Of a stretch of DNA of 64,000 nt, positions 50,652 through 61,488 are shown in pieces; the stretch's first letter is position 1; each line of letters begins with the position of its first letter. The notes beneath the pieces are model-generated. The model was not told where the DNA came from. It ran no database searches and saw nothing but the letters and a program-made list of their open reading frames with translations. Position numbers and translations under genes: made by a program. This DNA is from Martensiomyces pterosporus. Taxonomy: Eukaryota; Kickxellomycota; Kickxellomycetes; Kickxellales; Kickxellaceae. Location of the stretch: NCBI GenBank assembly GCA_025201845.1, contig MU603979.1:53926-117925 (forward strand). The letters are read 5' to 3'.

Positions 50652-52157
50652 TCACGCAAGAGTGTAGAAGGCAGCGCCGCGTCCAGGAGCAGTGGCGAAA
50701 ATGGCATTGTCGAGAGCCTCGCCCTTGAGGCTGGGGTGGTGCTTGGCGTAGAACTTCTCCTTCAAGGCAGCAACGAAGCTGTCGATTTTGTCCTGGCGGA
50801 CCAAGTGGACCGAGCACCCGCCCCACCCAGCGCCCGTCAGGCGGGAGCCGAATGATCCAGCCTCGCGCGCAATGCCGCAGAGCTCGTCGAGCTCGGGGCA
50901 GCTGCACTCGAACAGATCGCGGCAGCTGTCTTGGCTCTGGTTCATCAGCTCGCCGAGAGCAGCAAAGTAGTCAGTGGTGGAGTCGCCCGACTCGCAGATC
51001 TGGCGGAACTTGACCACGCGCAGGGTCTCCGAGTACACATGCTGAGCACGCTGCAGGAGCTTGAAGCGGTCGGCGCGCACGGGGAACTTGTCGGCGTGGA
51101 TCTTCTTCTCCAGGGCATCGACGGTGGTGTCCAGGAACTGGGCGCACTCCTCGCGGGTGAATCCCTGGGGCTGGGTGCCAAAGAGCTCCTTGACCTTCTC
51201 GAGCATGGTGGCGAGGCGCTCGATCCACACCTGGACATCATTCTTTCCGCTGGTGTCCTGGCCGGCGAAGAACTCGTCCATGACGATCTTGAAGGTAAGA
51301 GGGTCAACGTTCCTGCACGCAGGGCGGTCAGCAAGCCCGAGGTGCTTGGCAAGCATCAGGGCGCCGATGCGCGTCTCCACCACACGGAGGTTGTAGCAAA
51401 CAGGGGCGGTGACGGCCTTGTCGGATGTAACAAGCGTGTTGGCGATCACAAACGCGATCGGTGGCGTTGTGGCTGGGAACTTGACTGGGGTGACGTTGAG
51501 CGACGGATGGAACTCGATGAAGGTGGCCGACTGCGGCTGGGACATGACGGACGCGGTCTGATCCATGCCACCGCCATTAGTCCCGATGTACCGCTCGCTC
51601 GCAACCGCGGCCTCCACGACCTCCTTTTGGGGGAGAACCTTGCCATTCGCCTTCATGGTGGCCAGTGCCGCGCAGCACACAAAGGCCGAGGAGCTGGAGA
51701 GCCCAGCGCTGCTGGGGACACTGCCGTCCATCAGGCACTGCATGCCCTTGGGAGCAGCGACCCCAATCGCCTCGAGAGCGCCCTTGTAGCCGCACTTGAA
51801 GTAGTTGGCCCAGTCGTGCTCGCTGTCGTCGATGGTGACGATGTTGGCGGGCTCAAACGAGAACTCGCGTGCGGCGAACTTGGCGTTGGTGTTGGCCAGC
51901 TGGACCCTGCTGCCGTCGGTGACCTTGACGGCGATCAGGCAGTCGGGGACGATGGCCATTGGGAAGACAGGGAAGCCGCAGTAGTCGATGTGCTCGCCGA
52001 TGATGTTGACGCGGCCGGGTGAACGCGCAATGAAATCGGGCTTGGCGCCATAAGTCTTTTCAAAGGACTCGACCAGGGACTGGTAGCGGGCGCCGTGCCT
52101 GAGGAGGTCGCCCGAGTAAATATCAGACAGTGCGGTGAACGAGGGGACTTGGGCCAT
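50652..52157 (-). CDS. Galactokinase (GHMP family), copy 1, GALK2-like
   Basis: 501 residues from ATG 52157, single exon. GHMP kinase features: APGR-type motif SPGRVNIIGEHIDYCG (~46-60), phosphate-binding loop SSAGLSSSSAFVCC (~150), NGGGMDQTASV with the catalytic Asp (~198), and the C-terminal LTGAGWGGCSVHL (~440). The substrate-binding GEHIDY and catalytic residues are present, so the enzyme should be active. It phosphorylates galactose, or N-acetylgalactosamine as in human GALK2, whose SGLSSSSALVCC loop this copy resembles. The choice between the two sugars is not decided by what I can see. It is transcribed divergently from a paralogue. Confidence 0.93.
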   Translation of the reverse strand: MAQVPSFTALSDIYSGDLLRHGARYQSLVESFEKTYGAKPDFIARSPGRVNIIGEHIDYCGFPVFPMAIVPDCLIAVKVTDGSRVQLANTNAKFAAREFSFEPANIVTIDDSEHDWANYFKCGYKGALEAIGVAAPKGMQCLMDGSVPSSAGLSSSSAFVCCAALATMKANGKVLPQKEVVEAAVASERYIGTNGGGMDQTASVMSQPQSATFIEFHPSLNVTPVKFPATTPPIAFVIANTLVTSDKAVTAPVCYNLRVVETRIGALMLAKHLGLADRPACRNVDPLTFKIVMDEFFAGQDTSGKNDVQVWIERLATMLEKVKELFGTQPQGFTREECAQFLDTTVDALEKKIHADKFPVRADRFKLLQRAQHVYSETLRVVKFRQICESGDSTTDYFAALGELMNQSQDSCRDLFECSCPELDELCGIAREAGSFGSRLTGAGWGGCSVHLVRQDKIDSFVAALKEKFYAKHHPSLKGEALDNAIFATAPGRGAAFYTLA

Positions 52158-52942
52158 TATTCTGCTTTATGTTTTCTGCAGCTGCAGGGGAAAAATACAA
52201 GGAAAAAGATTAAGGAGCAAAGTGCAAGTGGAAGAAGGGCTGTGGTGTTTTCGGGGAGGGGGAAGTGGGGAGTGGCAGCGTTTAAATAGGCAGCCAGGCA
52301 GCACAGCTCGGCTGGGCGCCGTGCAGGCCGTGCCCGGAGGCGTGGTATCTCTCCTTCCCTTCGATGCAAGCCGTGCCAGCTGCCTCCCAAGGCGCACAAA
52401 AGCCCCCGAATCACGCTTTTCACGGCCGATTTGCGGTCTGTTCAAGCCCCAAGTGCGTGCCTCTTCGGGCCGGCCTTGCCGAAACACACGGGCATTTGTC
52501 CAGCATCGCCGCCATTCGCAGGGCCCAGACAGATGCCAGACACGATAGCCGCCTCCCAGTGTGCGTGGGCGAGAGCCGCGCTGCTCTTGGATGATTGCCA
52601 CAAGCACGCGCTGCCACTCTGCCCGGTCCTCTCTCTGCTGAAGCCCTGGGCCGAGGGGGAACGTGCGAATGGTGCCGCGATTTGGCCAGATGATCTGCAT
52701 CTCCGTTGCGGACTTGGGCGGTCTTTGCACACACCGCCTGGCCTGCCAGAGCCAGCGCCCTCTTTGGCGAAGCTGGCACTGGACTGCGCCAGTCTGCGCG
52801 CAGCCCCAAGTGCGGCTCGCTTGTGCAACAGCGATGTGCGCGGCGTGTCCGGAAATAGCGCGTCAGCTGCCTTTTCCCTTCGCCTGCTCTGCTTTCGGCC
52901 GTCTCTGGAAATCCGGCAGCGATGGCAATGCCACACCACGCG

Positions 52943-52976
52943 TGCTCTAGAAAGCAGCCTGCTCTAGAAGGCAGCC
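52943..52976 (+). repeat. 17-bp direct tandem repeat in the galactokinase promoter region
   Basis: Two adjacent copies of tgctctagaaRgcagcc (R = A, then G), 16 of 17 bases identical. Each contains tctagaa, close to a heat-shock-element core, but the match is partial. Confidence 0.8.
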
Positions 52977-53654
52977 ACGCGGGCAGCAGGCTGCAGACGC
53001 GCAGGAACAAAGGGCAGTGCTTGGAGGGAGTGGAGAAGCGGAGCAGGTGATCAGCTCTGCCCAGTCCCACCTAAGGGGGTGCGCGGATTAGGGGTGGTGC
53101 AGCAGCCGAGTGTGCCTGTCTGTGGCCTGAGCGCGTTTTCCTACAAGGAGCCTGTTTGGCGATCGGGCCATTTCTAGCCAGACGCAAAAGACAGCGGAGG
53201 GACAGCGCGCCTGTGCTGCAGCAAACAGGCAGGCAGCATAGTGTGCTCGCAGCGGGAGTTCCTACAGAGAGAAGCAGGGTGCTGTGGCATGTCCACTCCG
53301 GCGTACACTCAAGCTGCTCGTGATGGGCGCCCATTCGATTGGCATGCGGCCGGCGCTTGGCTACAGCCAGCGTGTCCGGACACACCCGCACTCTCTCCTC
53401 AAACAGCCCCACGCCAAGCAAGACGGCAATCGCTTTGCCCATCGACGCATAGTCAGCACTCGCACGACTGGCCGGAGGAAGACACGCACAGCAGACAGCG
53501 ACTGCTGAGGTGGGCTCGGAAAGCAGTGGCGAACAGGCTCTCTTCTATCGCACAAGCGCGTGCGCATGAGCAGCACAGGCGGATTTGCAATGGCTGCTCC
53601 TGGGCGCGTGCCTGGAGAAAAGGCAGGTGCACGCCGCCATACCCAGGCATGCGG

Positions 53655-53668
53655 CGCATATAAATACA
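53655..53668 (+). promoter_or_regulatory. TATA box of galactokinase copy 2
   Basis: The sequence gcatataaatacag lies ~140 bases before ATG 53806, on the coding strand and at a plausible distance for a leader of about 100 bases. Confidence 0.55.
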
Positions 53669-53805
53669 GGCGAGGCGAGGGTCTGGCAGAGAAGCACATA
53701 CTCTGCAGCAGCCCTTTCCCCCGACCCTTTTGCCCTCCCCTCTCTCCCTGCTACACAGCTCTGCTAGCCCCTCTCCCAGAAAACAAGCGCACGCTATTAT
53801 CAGCC

Positions 53806-55305
53806 ATGTCTTTGCCAGCTCCTGTTGTCAGAGATCTCCACAGCATCTACAGCATCAACGCTGGGCACCAGTCCGAGCGCTATTCCAGGCTCTCTGCTGC
53901 CTTCGAGAGGGCGTACGGCGCCAAGCCCGACTTTATTGCGCGTGCACCCGGCCGCGTCAACATCATCGGCGAGCACATCGACTACTGCGGCTTCCCTGTC
54001 TTTCCAATGGCCATTGCACCCGACACCCTGATCGCCGCACGGGCCAACGGCACCGACTGCATCCGCATCGCCAACATTGACGGCGAGAAGTACCCTGCAC
54101 GTACGTTCTCTGCCACAGGCGATGTATTTGAGATCGACTCGACGGTTCACGAGTGGTCCAACTACTTCAAGTGCGGATACAAGGGCGTGTTCGAGCACGT
54201 CGGCCGCAAGGACGGCAAGGGATTTGACGCCCTTTTGGACGGCACTGTACCCACCGGAAGCGGGCTGTCGTCGTCGGCTGCCTTTGTGTGTGCCACGCAG
54301 CTCGCTGTGCAGCGCATCAATCGATTTGACTTGACTCAGACGGAGCTGGCCTCGGTTGCTGCTAGCTCAGAGCGCTATGTGGGTGTCAACTCTGGCGGCA
54401 TGGACCAGACAGCGAGCATCATGGGACAGCAAGGCTCGGCATTGTTTATCGAGTTCCACCCGGGCCTCAAGGCCACGCCCGTCAAGCTCCCCAGAGTGGA
54501 CCCCTCGCTCGCGTTCGTCATCGCCAACACCCTGGTTGTGGCCGACAAGCACGTCAGCGCACCTGTCTGCTACAACCTCCGCGTTGTGGAAACCCGCGTC
54601 GGCGCATTGATTTTGGCCAAGCACCTCGGACTCGCTGACCGTCCTGCGTGCAAGAACGTCGACCCATTGATGTTCAAGATCGTCATGGACGAGCTCTTCG
54701 CCGATCAGGACACAGCGGGCAAGGACATGGTCCAAGTGTGGATCGAGCGTCTTACACGCATGCTGGAGGAGTCCGAAAGGGCCTTTGCCGCCCGTCCCGA
54801 TGGATACACACGCGAGGAGATGGCCCACGCCCTCGGCATGACGCCCGCCGAGCTCAGTGCCAAGATCCACGAGGACCAGTTCCCTGTGCGCGCCGAGAAG
54901 TTCCAGCTTTTGAAGCGCGCCCAGCATGCGTTCTCAGAAACTCTAAGGGTGGTCAAGTTCCGCCAGATCTGCGAGAACCCCGAGGTCGATGCTGCAAAGG
55001 CGCTGGGATCGCTGATGAACCAGAGCCAGGACAGCTGCCGCGATGTCTTTGAGTGCAGCTGCCCGGAGCTTGACGAGCTGTGCACGATTGCCCGTAGGGC
55101 TGGATCGCATGGGTCGCGCCTGACCGGTGCTGGATGGGGCGGGTGCTCGGTTCACATGGTGCCCGCCGATAAGGTTGAGGACGTGAAGCGGGCTCTGGCC
55201 GAGGAGTACTATGCGAAGAGGTTCCCCAGCCTGACGGCGGAGCAGCTTGACGATGCGCTCTTTGCCACTGCGCCCGGATGCGGTGCCTGCTACTACATCG
55301 AGTGA
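53806..55305 (+). CDS. Galactokinase (GHMP family), copy 2
   Basis: 499 residues from ATG 53806; the frame is open 82 codons upstream, but that includes the TATA box and leader. Motifs: APGRVNIIGEHIDYCG (~46-60), the canonical phosphate loop GSGLSSSAAFVC (~153), SGGMDQTASI (~197) and LTGAGWGGCSVHM (~440). It shares long stretches with copy 1, for example PVCYNLRVVETR and AKHLGLADRPAC, so the pair arose by duplication. The catalytic Arg and Asp are present in both, and neither shows an obvious dead-enzyme change of the kind expected of a Gal3-like sensor. Together they would supply sugar 1-phosphate to the Leloir pathway. Confidence 0.94.
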   Translation: MSLPAPVVRDLHSIYSINAGHQSERYSRLSAAFERAYGAKPDFIARAPGRVNIIGEHIDYCGFPVFPMAIAPDTLIAARANGTDCIRIANIDGEKYPARTFSATGDVFEIDSTVHEWSNYFKCGYKGVFEHVGRKDGKGFDALLDGTVPTGSGLSSSAAFVCATQLAVQRINRFDLTQTELASVAASSERYVGVNSGGMDQTASIMGQQGSALFIEFHPGLKATPVKLPRVDPSLAFVIANTLVVADKHVSAPVCYNLRVVETRVGALILAKHLGLADRPACKNVDPLMFKIVMDELFADQDTAGKDMVQVWIERLTRMLEESERAFAARPDGYTREEMAHALGMTPAELSAKIHEDQFPVRAEKFQLLKRAQHAFSETLRVVKFRQICENPEVDAAKALGSLMNQSQDSCRDVFECSCPELDELCTIARRAGSHGSRLTGAGWGGCSVHMVPADKVEDVKRALAEEYYAKRFPSLTAEQLDDALFATAPGCGACYYIE

Positions 55306-57014
55306 ATTTGTTATTCTGTGCTGTTGAATCCACTGGCGCTGTATGCTGCCGTCGCTTATGTCTCACGGTCTGATGTATGATGTGTATGGTGGTGGCAAAC
55401 ACAAAGAGAATGAAAGAAAGCGGACGCTCACTTCGTTTTTACGCCAGCTTGAAAATCCAAACACGATAGGCAAAGCGATCCTCGCGAGACTTGCATAATC
55501 GCACATCAACCCGGAATACAAGCTCAGGGAGAACAGCTCCCAGAGGTGAAGACACAAGGCAGAAGAAAGAGATCCACAGAGATCCGGGCAAAGAGCACAC
55601 AGGCTGGCGGCAAACCACGGGCTGCAAAACGAATGCTGCTACAGCGCCCTATATTGGAGGGAGGAGGCGTGCTGAATGCGGCAAGCAGTGCTCGCGCCTG
55701 AAAGGCAGGCAGAGCGGATGCGGCCTTTAGTCTGTGGAGCTTGGGGGCAGCAGGCCACCAGCGCTGATGGCTGAAGCAGCTCGGCGCGAGGGTGCCGCTC
55801 CAGCTGCGGACCATAGATCAAGCAGCCTAGGCCCGTAGCACAGTGCTGGGCCGCTGGGAAGCAGCACGAGCAATGAATGTGCAGCATGAGATGACGTAGA
55901 GAAAATGCAGCAGCTCCTATTGACAGCAGCTGGGCTGGATGGCCAAAAGAGGGGCAGTGATAGCACAAGTAGCCCAAATATAGCGCACTAAATGCAAACT
56001 GACAACAACAGCAGCAGCGACAACAACAAATCCACATCAACGACATTGGCAGCAGCCTCGTCTCAGGGTTGTTCAACAGAATGTTGAGCCCAGCGCTGTT
56101 GAGAAGGCTGGGCAGTGAGAGGAGAGAGGAAGGCGTAGAAGTCAACCCAACGAAGAGCCGCATCGAATGGGGCCACCAGTATTGCACTATTTTCAGAACA
56201 GGCTAGCTTGCTAGTGCTTGTACAACGTGTGCTGTGAGCGCAGGCAGGGTGTGGCCGCATTGGAGCACAGATGGCCCTGGCAGCCAAGGCTCTAGCTGCA
56301 CTAGCCCCGAGGTGCAAATGCTCTCCCTGCGACATCCGCCATGCGACCGCCTGCTGGCAGACAGCTGGATGCGCGGATTAATGCACACGCAGGCTTGCTT
56401 GTAGGCACTGCCATGGCGGGCTCCAGCACGGGAGGCAGCAAGGCGTGCTCTGCGGAGAGGATGGCTGTAGCCGGAAAATAGAGGCAGGGGCTGTCAGCCG
56501 CCCGTTTACTGCTGCCAAACGCCGCTGGGCCGACAACTGGCCCCAAGGATGTGGGCTTTTCCACGCTCAACCATCCCCCACCCAGCAGCATCCTTGGATC
56601 ACAAGCGTAGCAAACATCACCTGCGCGCTTCTGGAGCCTCGCGTCCTTCCTGGGCTCTATTTTTGTTCTCCCTCTCTTCCACCTCTGCCCCTGCCCTGCC
56701 CCGCTCTCTCCCTTTCTTTCTATTTACGCTCCTCTTTTATCTATAGCTTTTTGGACGCCAGTGTATTTCTCTTTTGCTAGCCGGCACGACTGCGCTGTAC
56801 ATTCACGCTGCCTCTTTTCTTATCCGCCTCTGGAAACAGCAGCAGCATTTGTCCTCTTTTCTATTTACAATTCACTTCCCCCTTGCGCAGTCCCTTTGCT
56901 CCTTTCGGCTTGTTTGTTTGTTTGTTTCATTTGCCAACGACGCTGCCGCAGTCTCTGTCTACCGCCCAGCAGCAAGCGCACTCACTAGCTCGGGAGGCAG
57001 GAGGGCACAGCACG
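55306..57014. other. Intergenic region, no gene recognised
   Basis: 1.7 kb downstream of galactokinase copy 2. Frames are short and mixed. The final ~400 bases are pyrimidine-rich (ctctcttccacctctgcccct-like) and probably form the promoter and leader of the next gene. Confidence 0.5.
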
Positions 57015-60000
57015 ATGCTAAAGGCCTTCTCCAAGGTTTTCCACAAGTCGCAGGGCCCGCCTGACGACCAGGCAAGAGGCGCCCTGCAGGCGCAAGCGTC
57101 TGACCAGCCCCAGCACCACCGCTACCAGCAACACCACTCGGCAAGCATGCCTTCACAGCAGAGCACAAAGCGTGTGCTTGAGCGGCAGCATGCAACTGGG
57201 CTTGGTATCGGCAATGGAGCAGTAAGAGGGGATAAGAACAGCCCGGCTTCCCCGCGCGGAATCAACAGCAACAACTACAACTACAATCGCCCGCTGCCGC
57301 CAACGCACGATATGGCCAACGGACTGAACACATCAAAGGACCTGCCGAGACGCGCATCGCTGCAGCGCCGGATGGAGCAGCAGACGCAGATGCAGCCGAG
57401 GCTCCATCTGAAGACCCCTCCGCCGGGCTCGGACGGAAAGTTTGTCCTGACTAGCGATAACATCGAGTGGCATCTTCGCTTGGTAAGTTTAGGCATCTGG
57501 CAGATGGATGGCTTGTGTGTGCTCCCGTGGATATTGCTGCCTACGTGTGCGTGTGTATGTGAAATTGCGCGTATTGTTGCCCCGCTTGCCCTGTGCTACT
57601 CCTTGGAGTAACCTTTATGCTTCTTTCATGACAAAGGAAACGCTGCCTTCTTCGCTCCCACCACAACCACAACCACAACCACAGCCAGCGCCGCCTCGAT
57701 TTCCCTCATTTGGCTGTAAACGCGCTCCTTTGCCTAGCCAGCCCACACCCACGCCCACACACCTGCCCTTGTTCTTCTCCCCGCTCTCTTGAGCAGCCAG
57801 ACAGCACCCTCTGCAGAGTCAGCAGCTCTCCACGACTGCGGCTATTTCTGGGCGTGTGCTTGTTGGTGCGGCCCTGCTGCTGCTGCTGGTGCTGGTGCTG
57901 CTACTGCTACTGCTACTATAGCTACAGCTACAGCTACAGCCACGCCTAGAGCCTCGGGAGATTGGTGGCAGCCCCGCTTCTCCGCACTGACACAGCCAAG
58001 AAGGGCCTATTTATACGTGTGGTCAAATAATGCTCTGTCTATTTTTATGCAGCATACAATCCCATGCTGCTTGCGCTCATCCCTCCCTCCTGCTCCTCTT
58101 ACCCGCTGCTTTGTTTGCTTGGCAGGGCCGCCCTTTCTCGTCCTTGAACGCTACCCGCCACCCTTTTCGCACGGAACTTGGGAACCTGGCGCAGGGACAC
58201 GCAGGCCCTGCGGTGCGAGGATGGCAAGAGCCACCACCGCACAAGGCACGCGAGCAATATGCCCCAAAAGGCTGAGAAGCCTTGCCACGAAAACTGCCCA
58301 TGTGCCATGCTGTCTGCTGCTCTCTTTATCTCAGCCGTTGCTCATGTGGTTTGTACGCCTTACACACTGCCATCCTTTGTCTTTAGATCCCGCCTATGAA
58401 GGAGTCAAAATACGACCGAATCCTCTGGTACGTGCAGATGCAGCAGCAGAACGTCGCTGCCATGGCCGACATGGCGCACCAACGAGATATTGACAACTCG
58501 CTGCTTATGAGCGGACAGCTGCCTTACGAGTACGATCCAGCGGCAGTGGCCGCAGGCCCTGACTACATGGAAGCCTCTAGACGCTCGATGGAGCAGATGA
58601 CCGCTGCTCAGCAGCAGCAGCAACAATTGATGCATGCAGGCGCCCATGCTCCTCACGTTGCATCCAATGCCGCACCTATGCCCACTTCCTCCGGAGCTAT
58701 GGGCCAGATGCTTGCTCCCGCACATCCTGGCAGTGGTGGATTTGCGCCAGCTGGGCTTGTGTTTCAGCCAAATAACCCGCTGCTGCCACCGCCTCTGCCG
58801 ATCAAAGACACGGCCACAAACCGCACAAACACGTCGGGGACTGTGCAAAAGGACGGCGAGGCAACACACAACGAGGAGGACGACAACACGCCGCTGGCTG
58901 CAATCAACATTGGCTCCAGCCCCAGGCAGCGGCCAGCAACTGGCACTTCGACAGCACCAGACGGCGGGTTCCAGCCAAACAGCCTGAACATTGCTGTTGG
59001 GAGCAGCTTGGAGAAGTACATGAACGCCTCGTTGGACGACCCTTTGCCCAACCCTGTGTCGCCGACAAACGCCGCGCGCCTGTCGATGCTGAGCTTCCAG
59101 ACCAATATGGCAGACAACATGAATTCAGAAAACCAAGCCCTGTCGCGTTCGCACTCGCTGTCCAACCAGAACTCGCTGTCCATCCAGGATTCTGCATATA
59201 GAATGACCCCTGTGCCACGGTCGCCGACTACTCAGGACACCAGCGCTGCCCAGTACATGCCGATCAGCACTGGGTCCGCACGCCACCCGTCGTTCCCATC
59301 TGTGCCAACCAACAAGCGCCCGAGCCTGGAAGCAATTACTCCTCGCACCGCCCAGGCACCTGCGGGCGGTGCCCAGACTCAGCAGAGCGACAGCGCCGAC
59401 TACGACGGCGACGAGGAGCCGCTAGCTGCGATCATTGCTGCTGGTAGTGCTGAAGACGGCAATGTCCCCGCAAAGGAGAGCGGCGCTGCTGATGCTGCCG
59501 AGAACATTGCGGAGGAGGGCGAAGAAGAGGACAACGAGCCATTGCACAAGCAATGGAGAGCAAGCAAAATTGTGTGCCAGGATGGTGCAGCGAACCTTGG
59601 CGGACCCGTGGCTTCGGCTGAGCAAGCTGGCGGCGAGCTCACAGAAAAGATAGACTCTGCGCTTGCCACCAGTCGTGTCGACGAAGAAGCAGATGCTCCG
59701 CTACAGACCGCGAACAAGGCTGCGAATGGTACACAGGATCGGGCCGAACAGCCACGTAGCAGCGAGGCGCAGCCAAGCGGAGAAGCCAGCGAGGGTGTGC
59801 ACTCAGCCTCAGAGTCCGATGCAGAGTCAAGCGTGCCTCTGCGGGTCGTCAACCAGGTCAGCAACGACGACAGCGACGCATCGGCAGATGAGAACGACGT
59901 TAGTGAGGAGCAAATGGCGCCTCAGCCTGGGTCGCAGCCCCGCCAAGAACAGGGGGATTCTACAGCAGCTGCCCCAGCTGAATCTGAGTTGCGTGTTAAC

Positions 60001-61488
60001 GACAGTGTGGACGACGATGACCAGCCGCTGATGAATCTGACGAGACACTTGAGCGAGTCGCGTGGCGCGCATTTGACAGTGGGCACTGCGGCTGCAACAG
60101 CAGCGACAGAACCGGCATTGCGGGACGGCGACGACGATGATCAGCCGTTGTCTAGCTTGCTGTTCTCGCCGCATGCTGGCGGAGACGACATTGGCAGTCT
60201 GCCGCTTCCTCTGCCGCGACACATAAAGGATCCTCATGAGATGCTGGATATGGACGGAGTGATTGACGAGACTGCTGTGCCCATGCGGTCCAGTCTGGGC
60301 GAGCGGCCCACGTCGCCGCCTATTGACTCGAGTGTTGTGCGCAAGCACTCGTCGCTGTCGCGGTCGTACCGGCCTTTAGCCGGCCGCGAGCTTAGCCAAG
60401 CGGCCGGCATTGCAGCCGGATTTGACTCGGGCGACAACCGCCCTGCATCCGAGGTGTCGAGCGCGGCCAGACAGTCCGTGGTGCTGAACAAGCAGAGATC
60501 GAGCCTTTCTGGATATAGCTTGCCTGCAGCAACGGCAGTGGCAGCTATGGCTGTGAGCCACACGGGAAGCTTGCCGCGGTCGCTGAGAATGTCGCCGGAT
60601 GTGCAGACGTTTATGCCTGCTTCGAGCCAGAGATCGCCACATTCGCCTCAGCAGCACCCGCTTGGATTCGCCAAGGGCGAGGCAATCGCTGAGGATGAAG
60701 ATGAAGAGGCAGCAAGCAGCCACAGCGATAGTGATGGTGAAGTCTTTGGGTATGCACACGGCAAGGAAGTCGCTGCTGTGGATGACGCTGTGCACACGGC
60801 TACTGGTGCTCTTGCGGTGGGCGATGGCGGACAGAGGGAGGTGCAGTACACCGAGGATATCCTGGACACTGCGCAGCTGCATAGCGGCGGCCATCCCTGG
60901 GCAAAGAATCGTGTGTACAGCGCCTCGGCATCGTCGCTGACGGGAATACGGCGAACGATGCGCGGGAGCACGCTGGGCCAGAAGCTGACTGACGAGCTGC
61001 ACAAGCTTCGCGAGGACCTGGCACGGTCGCGGAACGAGGGCGAAAAGGCTGAGCGGCGGTCGTGGCAGGTGGGCACGTCATTCAGCCCGCGGCGGCCATG
61101 GATGCGCCATGAGAACACAAAATCTGAAACTGCGCTTCCACAGAAGCTCGCCGATGCTGGCTCGATCAATGGACAGGACTCACACCTCCGGACGATCGAG
61201 GATGGCGACGAGGAGGTGCGCGCTGGAGTTGCCAACTTGCCCCCTGGGTGGGAGCGCTCGGCAAACCCGCGCCCAATGACTACGTACCAGCCCAGATCCT
61301 CAAGGTGGTTTGGAAAGAGCAGCGGCGGGAAGCTCTTCCATGGATGGAACCATGGACAGCAGCAGCAGCAGCAGTCGAATGATGATGCTGCTGTGATTTC
61401 GGCGTCACCGCAGTCCAATGGTGCCTCTTCGCTGTCGACGCGTCTCAACCACCAGTTTGGCAAGCTAAAAAAGACGTTTAAGCATTAG
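57015..61488 (+). CDS. Large disordered protein with repeated acidic-x-P-L motifs, two exons
   Basis: My model is join(57015..57482, 58387..61488), 1189 residues. GTAAGT and TAG ends restore SDNIEWHLRL|IPPMKESKYDRIL, followed by WYVQMQQQN. That stretch (~145-180) is the only part that looks like a folded, conserved domain. The rest is Ser/Ala/Gln-rich. Seven copies of an acidic segment followed by P-L occur at Pro325, 501, 541, 594, 640, 703 and 743 (NTPLAAI, EEPLAAI, NEPLHKQ, DAPLQTA, SVPLRVV, DQPLMNL, DQPLSSL). Near the C-terminus are LPPGWERS, like the first turn of a WW domain, and a basic tail (LNHQFGKLKKTFKH). I cannot name the family. A scaffold that presents repeated linear motifs is inferred. 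Confidence 0.85.
57483..58386 (+). other. Intron of the acidic-x-P-L repeat gene (904 nt)
   Basis: GTAAGT donor and TTTAG acceptor, phase 0. It contains (ACAACC)n near 57660-57685 and CTG/CTA/CTACAG repeats near 57880-57940. Confidence 0.88.

Larger units (their letters stand above)
52158..53805. promoter_or_regulatory. Shared divergent promoter region of the two galactokinase genes
   Basis: 1.65 kb between two divergent ATGs. A TATA-like element, catataaatac (~53657-53667), is suitably placed for copy 2. A 17-base tandem repeat sits at 52943-52976. GC content is high and reading frames are open in patches without protein character. I found no clear CGG-N11-CCG (Gal4-type) site on inspection. 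Confidence 0.6.

Noticed and set aside
50931..52022. 363-codon plus-strand open frame opposite galactokinase copy 1
   Set aside because: Antisense shadow. The galactokinase motifs are on the minus strand.
52158..53805. Gal4-type CGG-N11-CCG sites between the galactokinases
   Set aside because: Several CGG triplets occur, as expected at this GC content, but none that I checked had CCG at the correct spacing.
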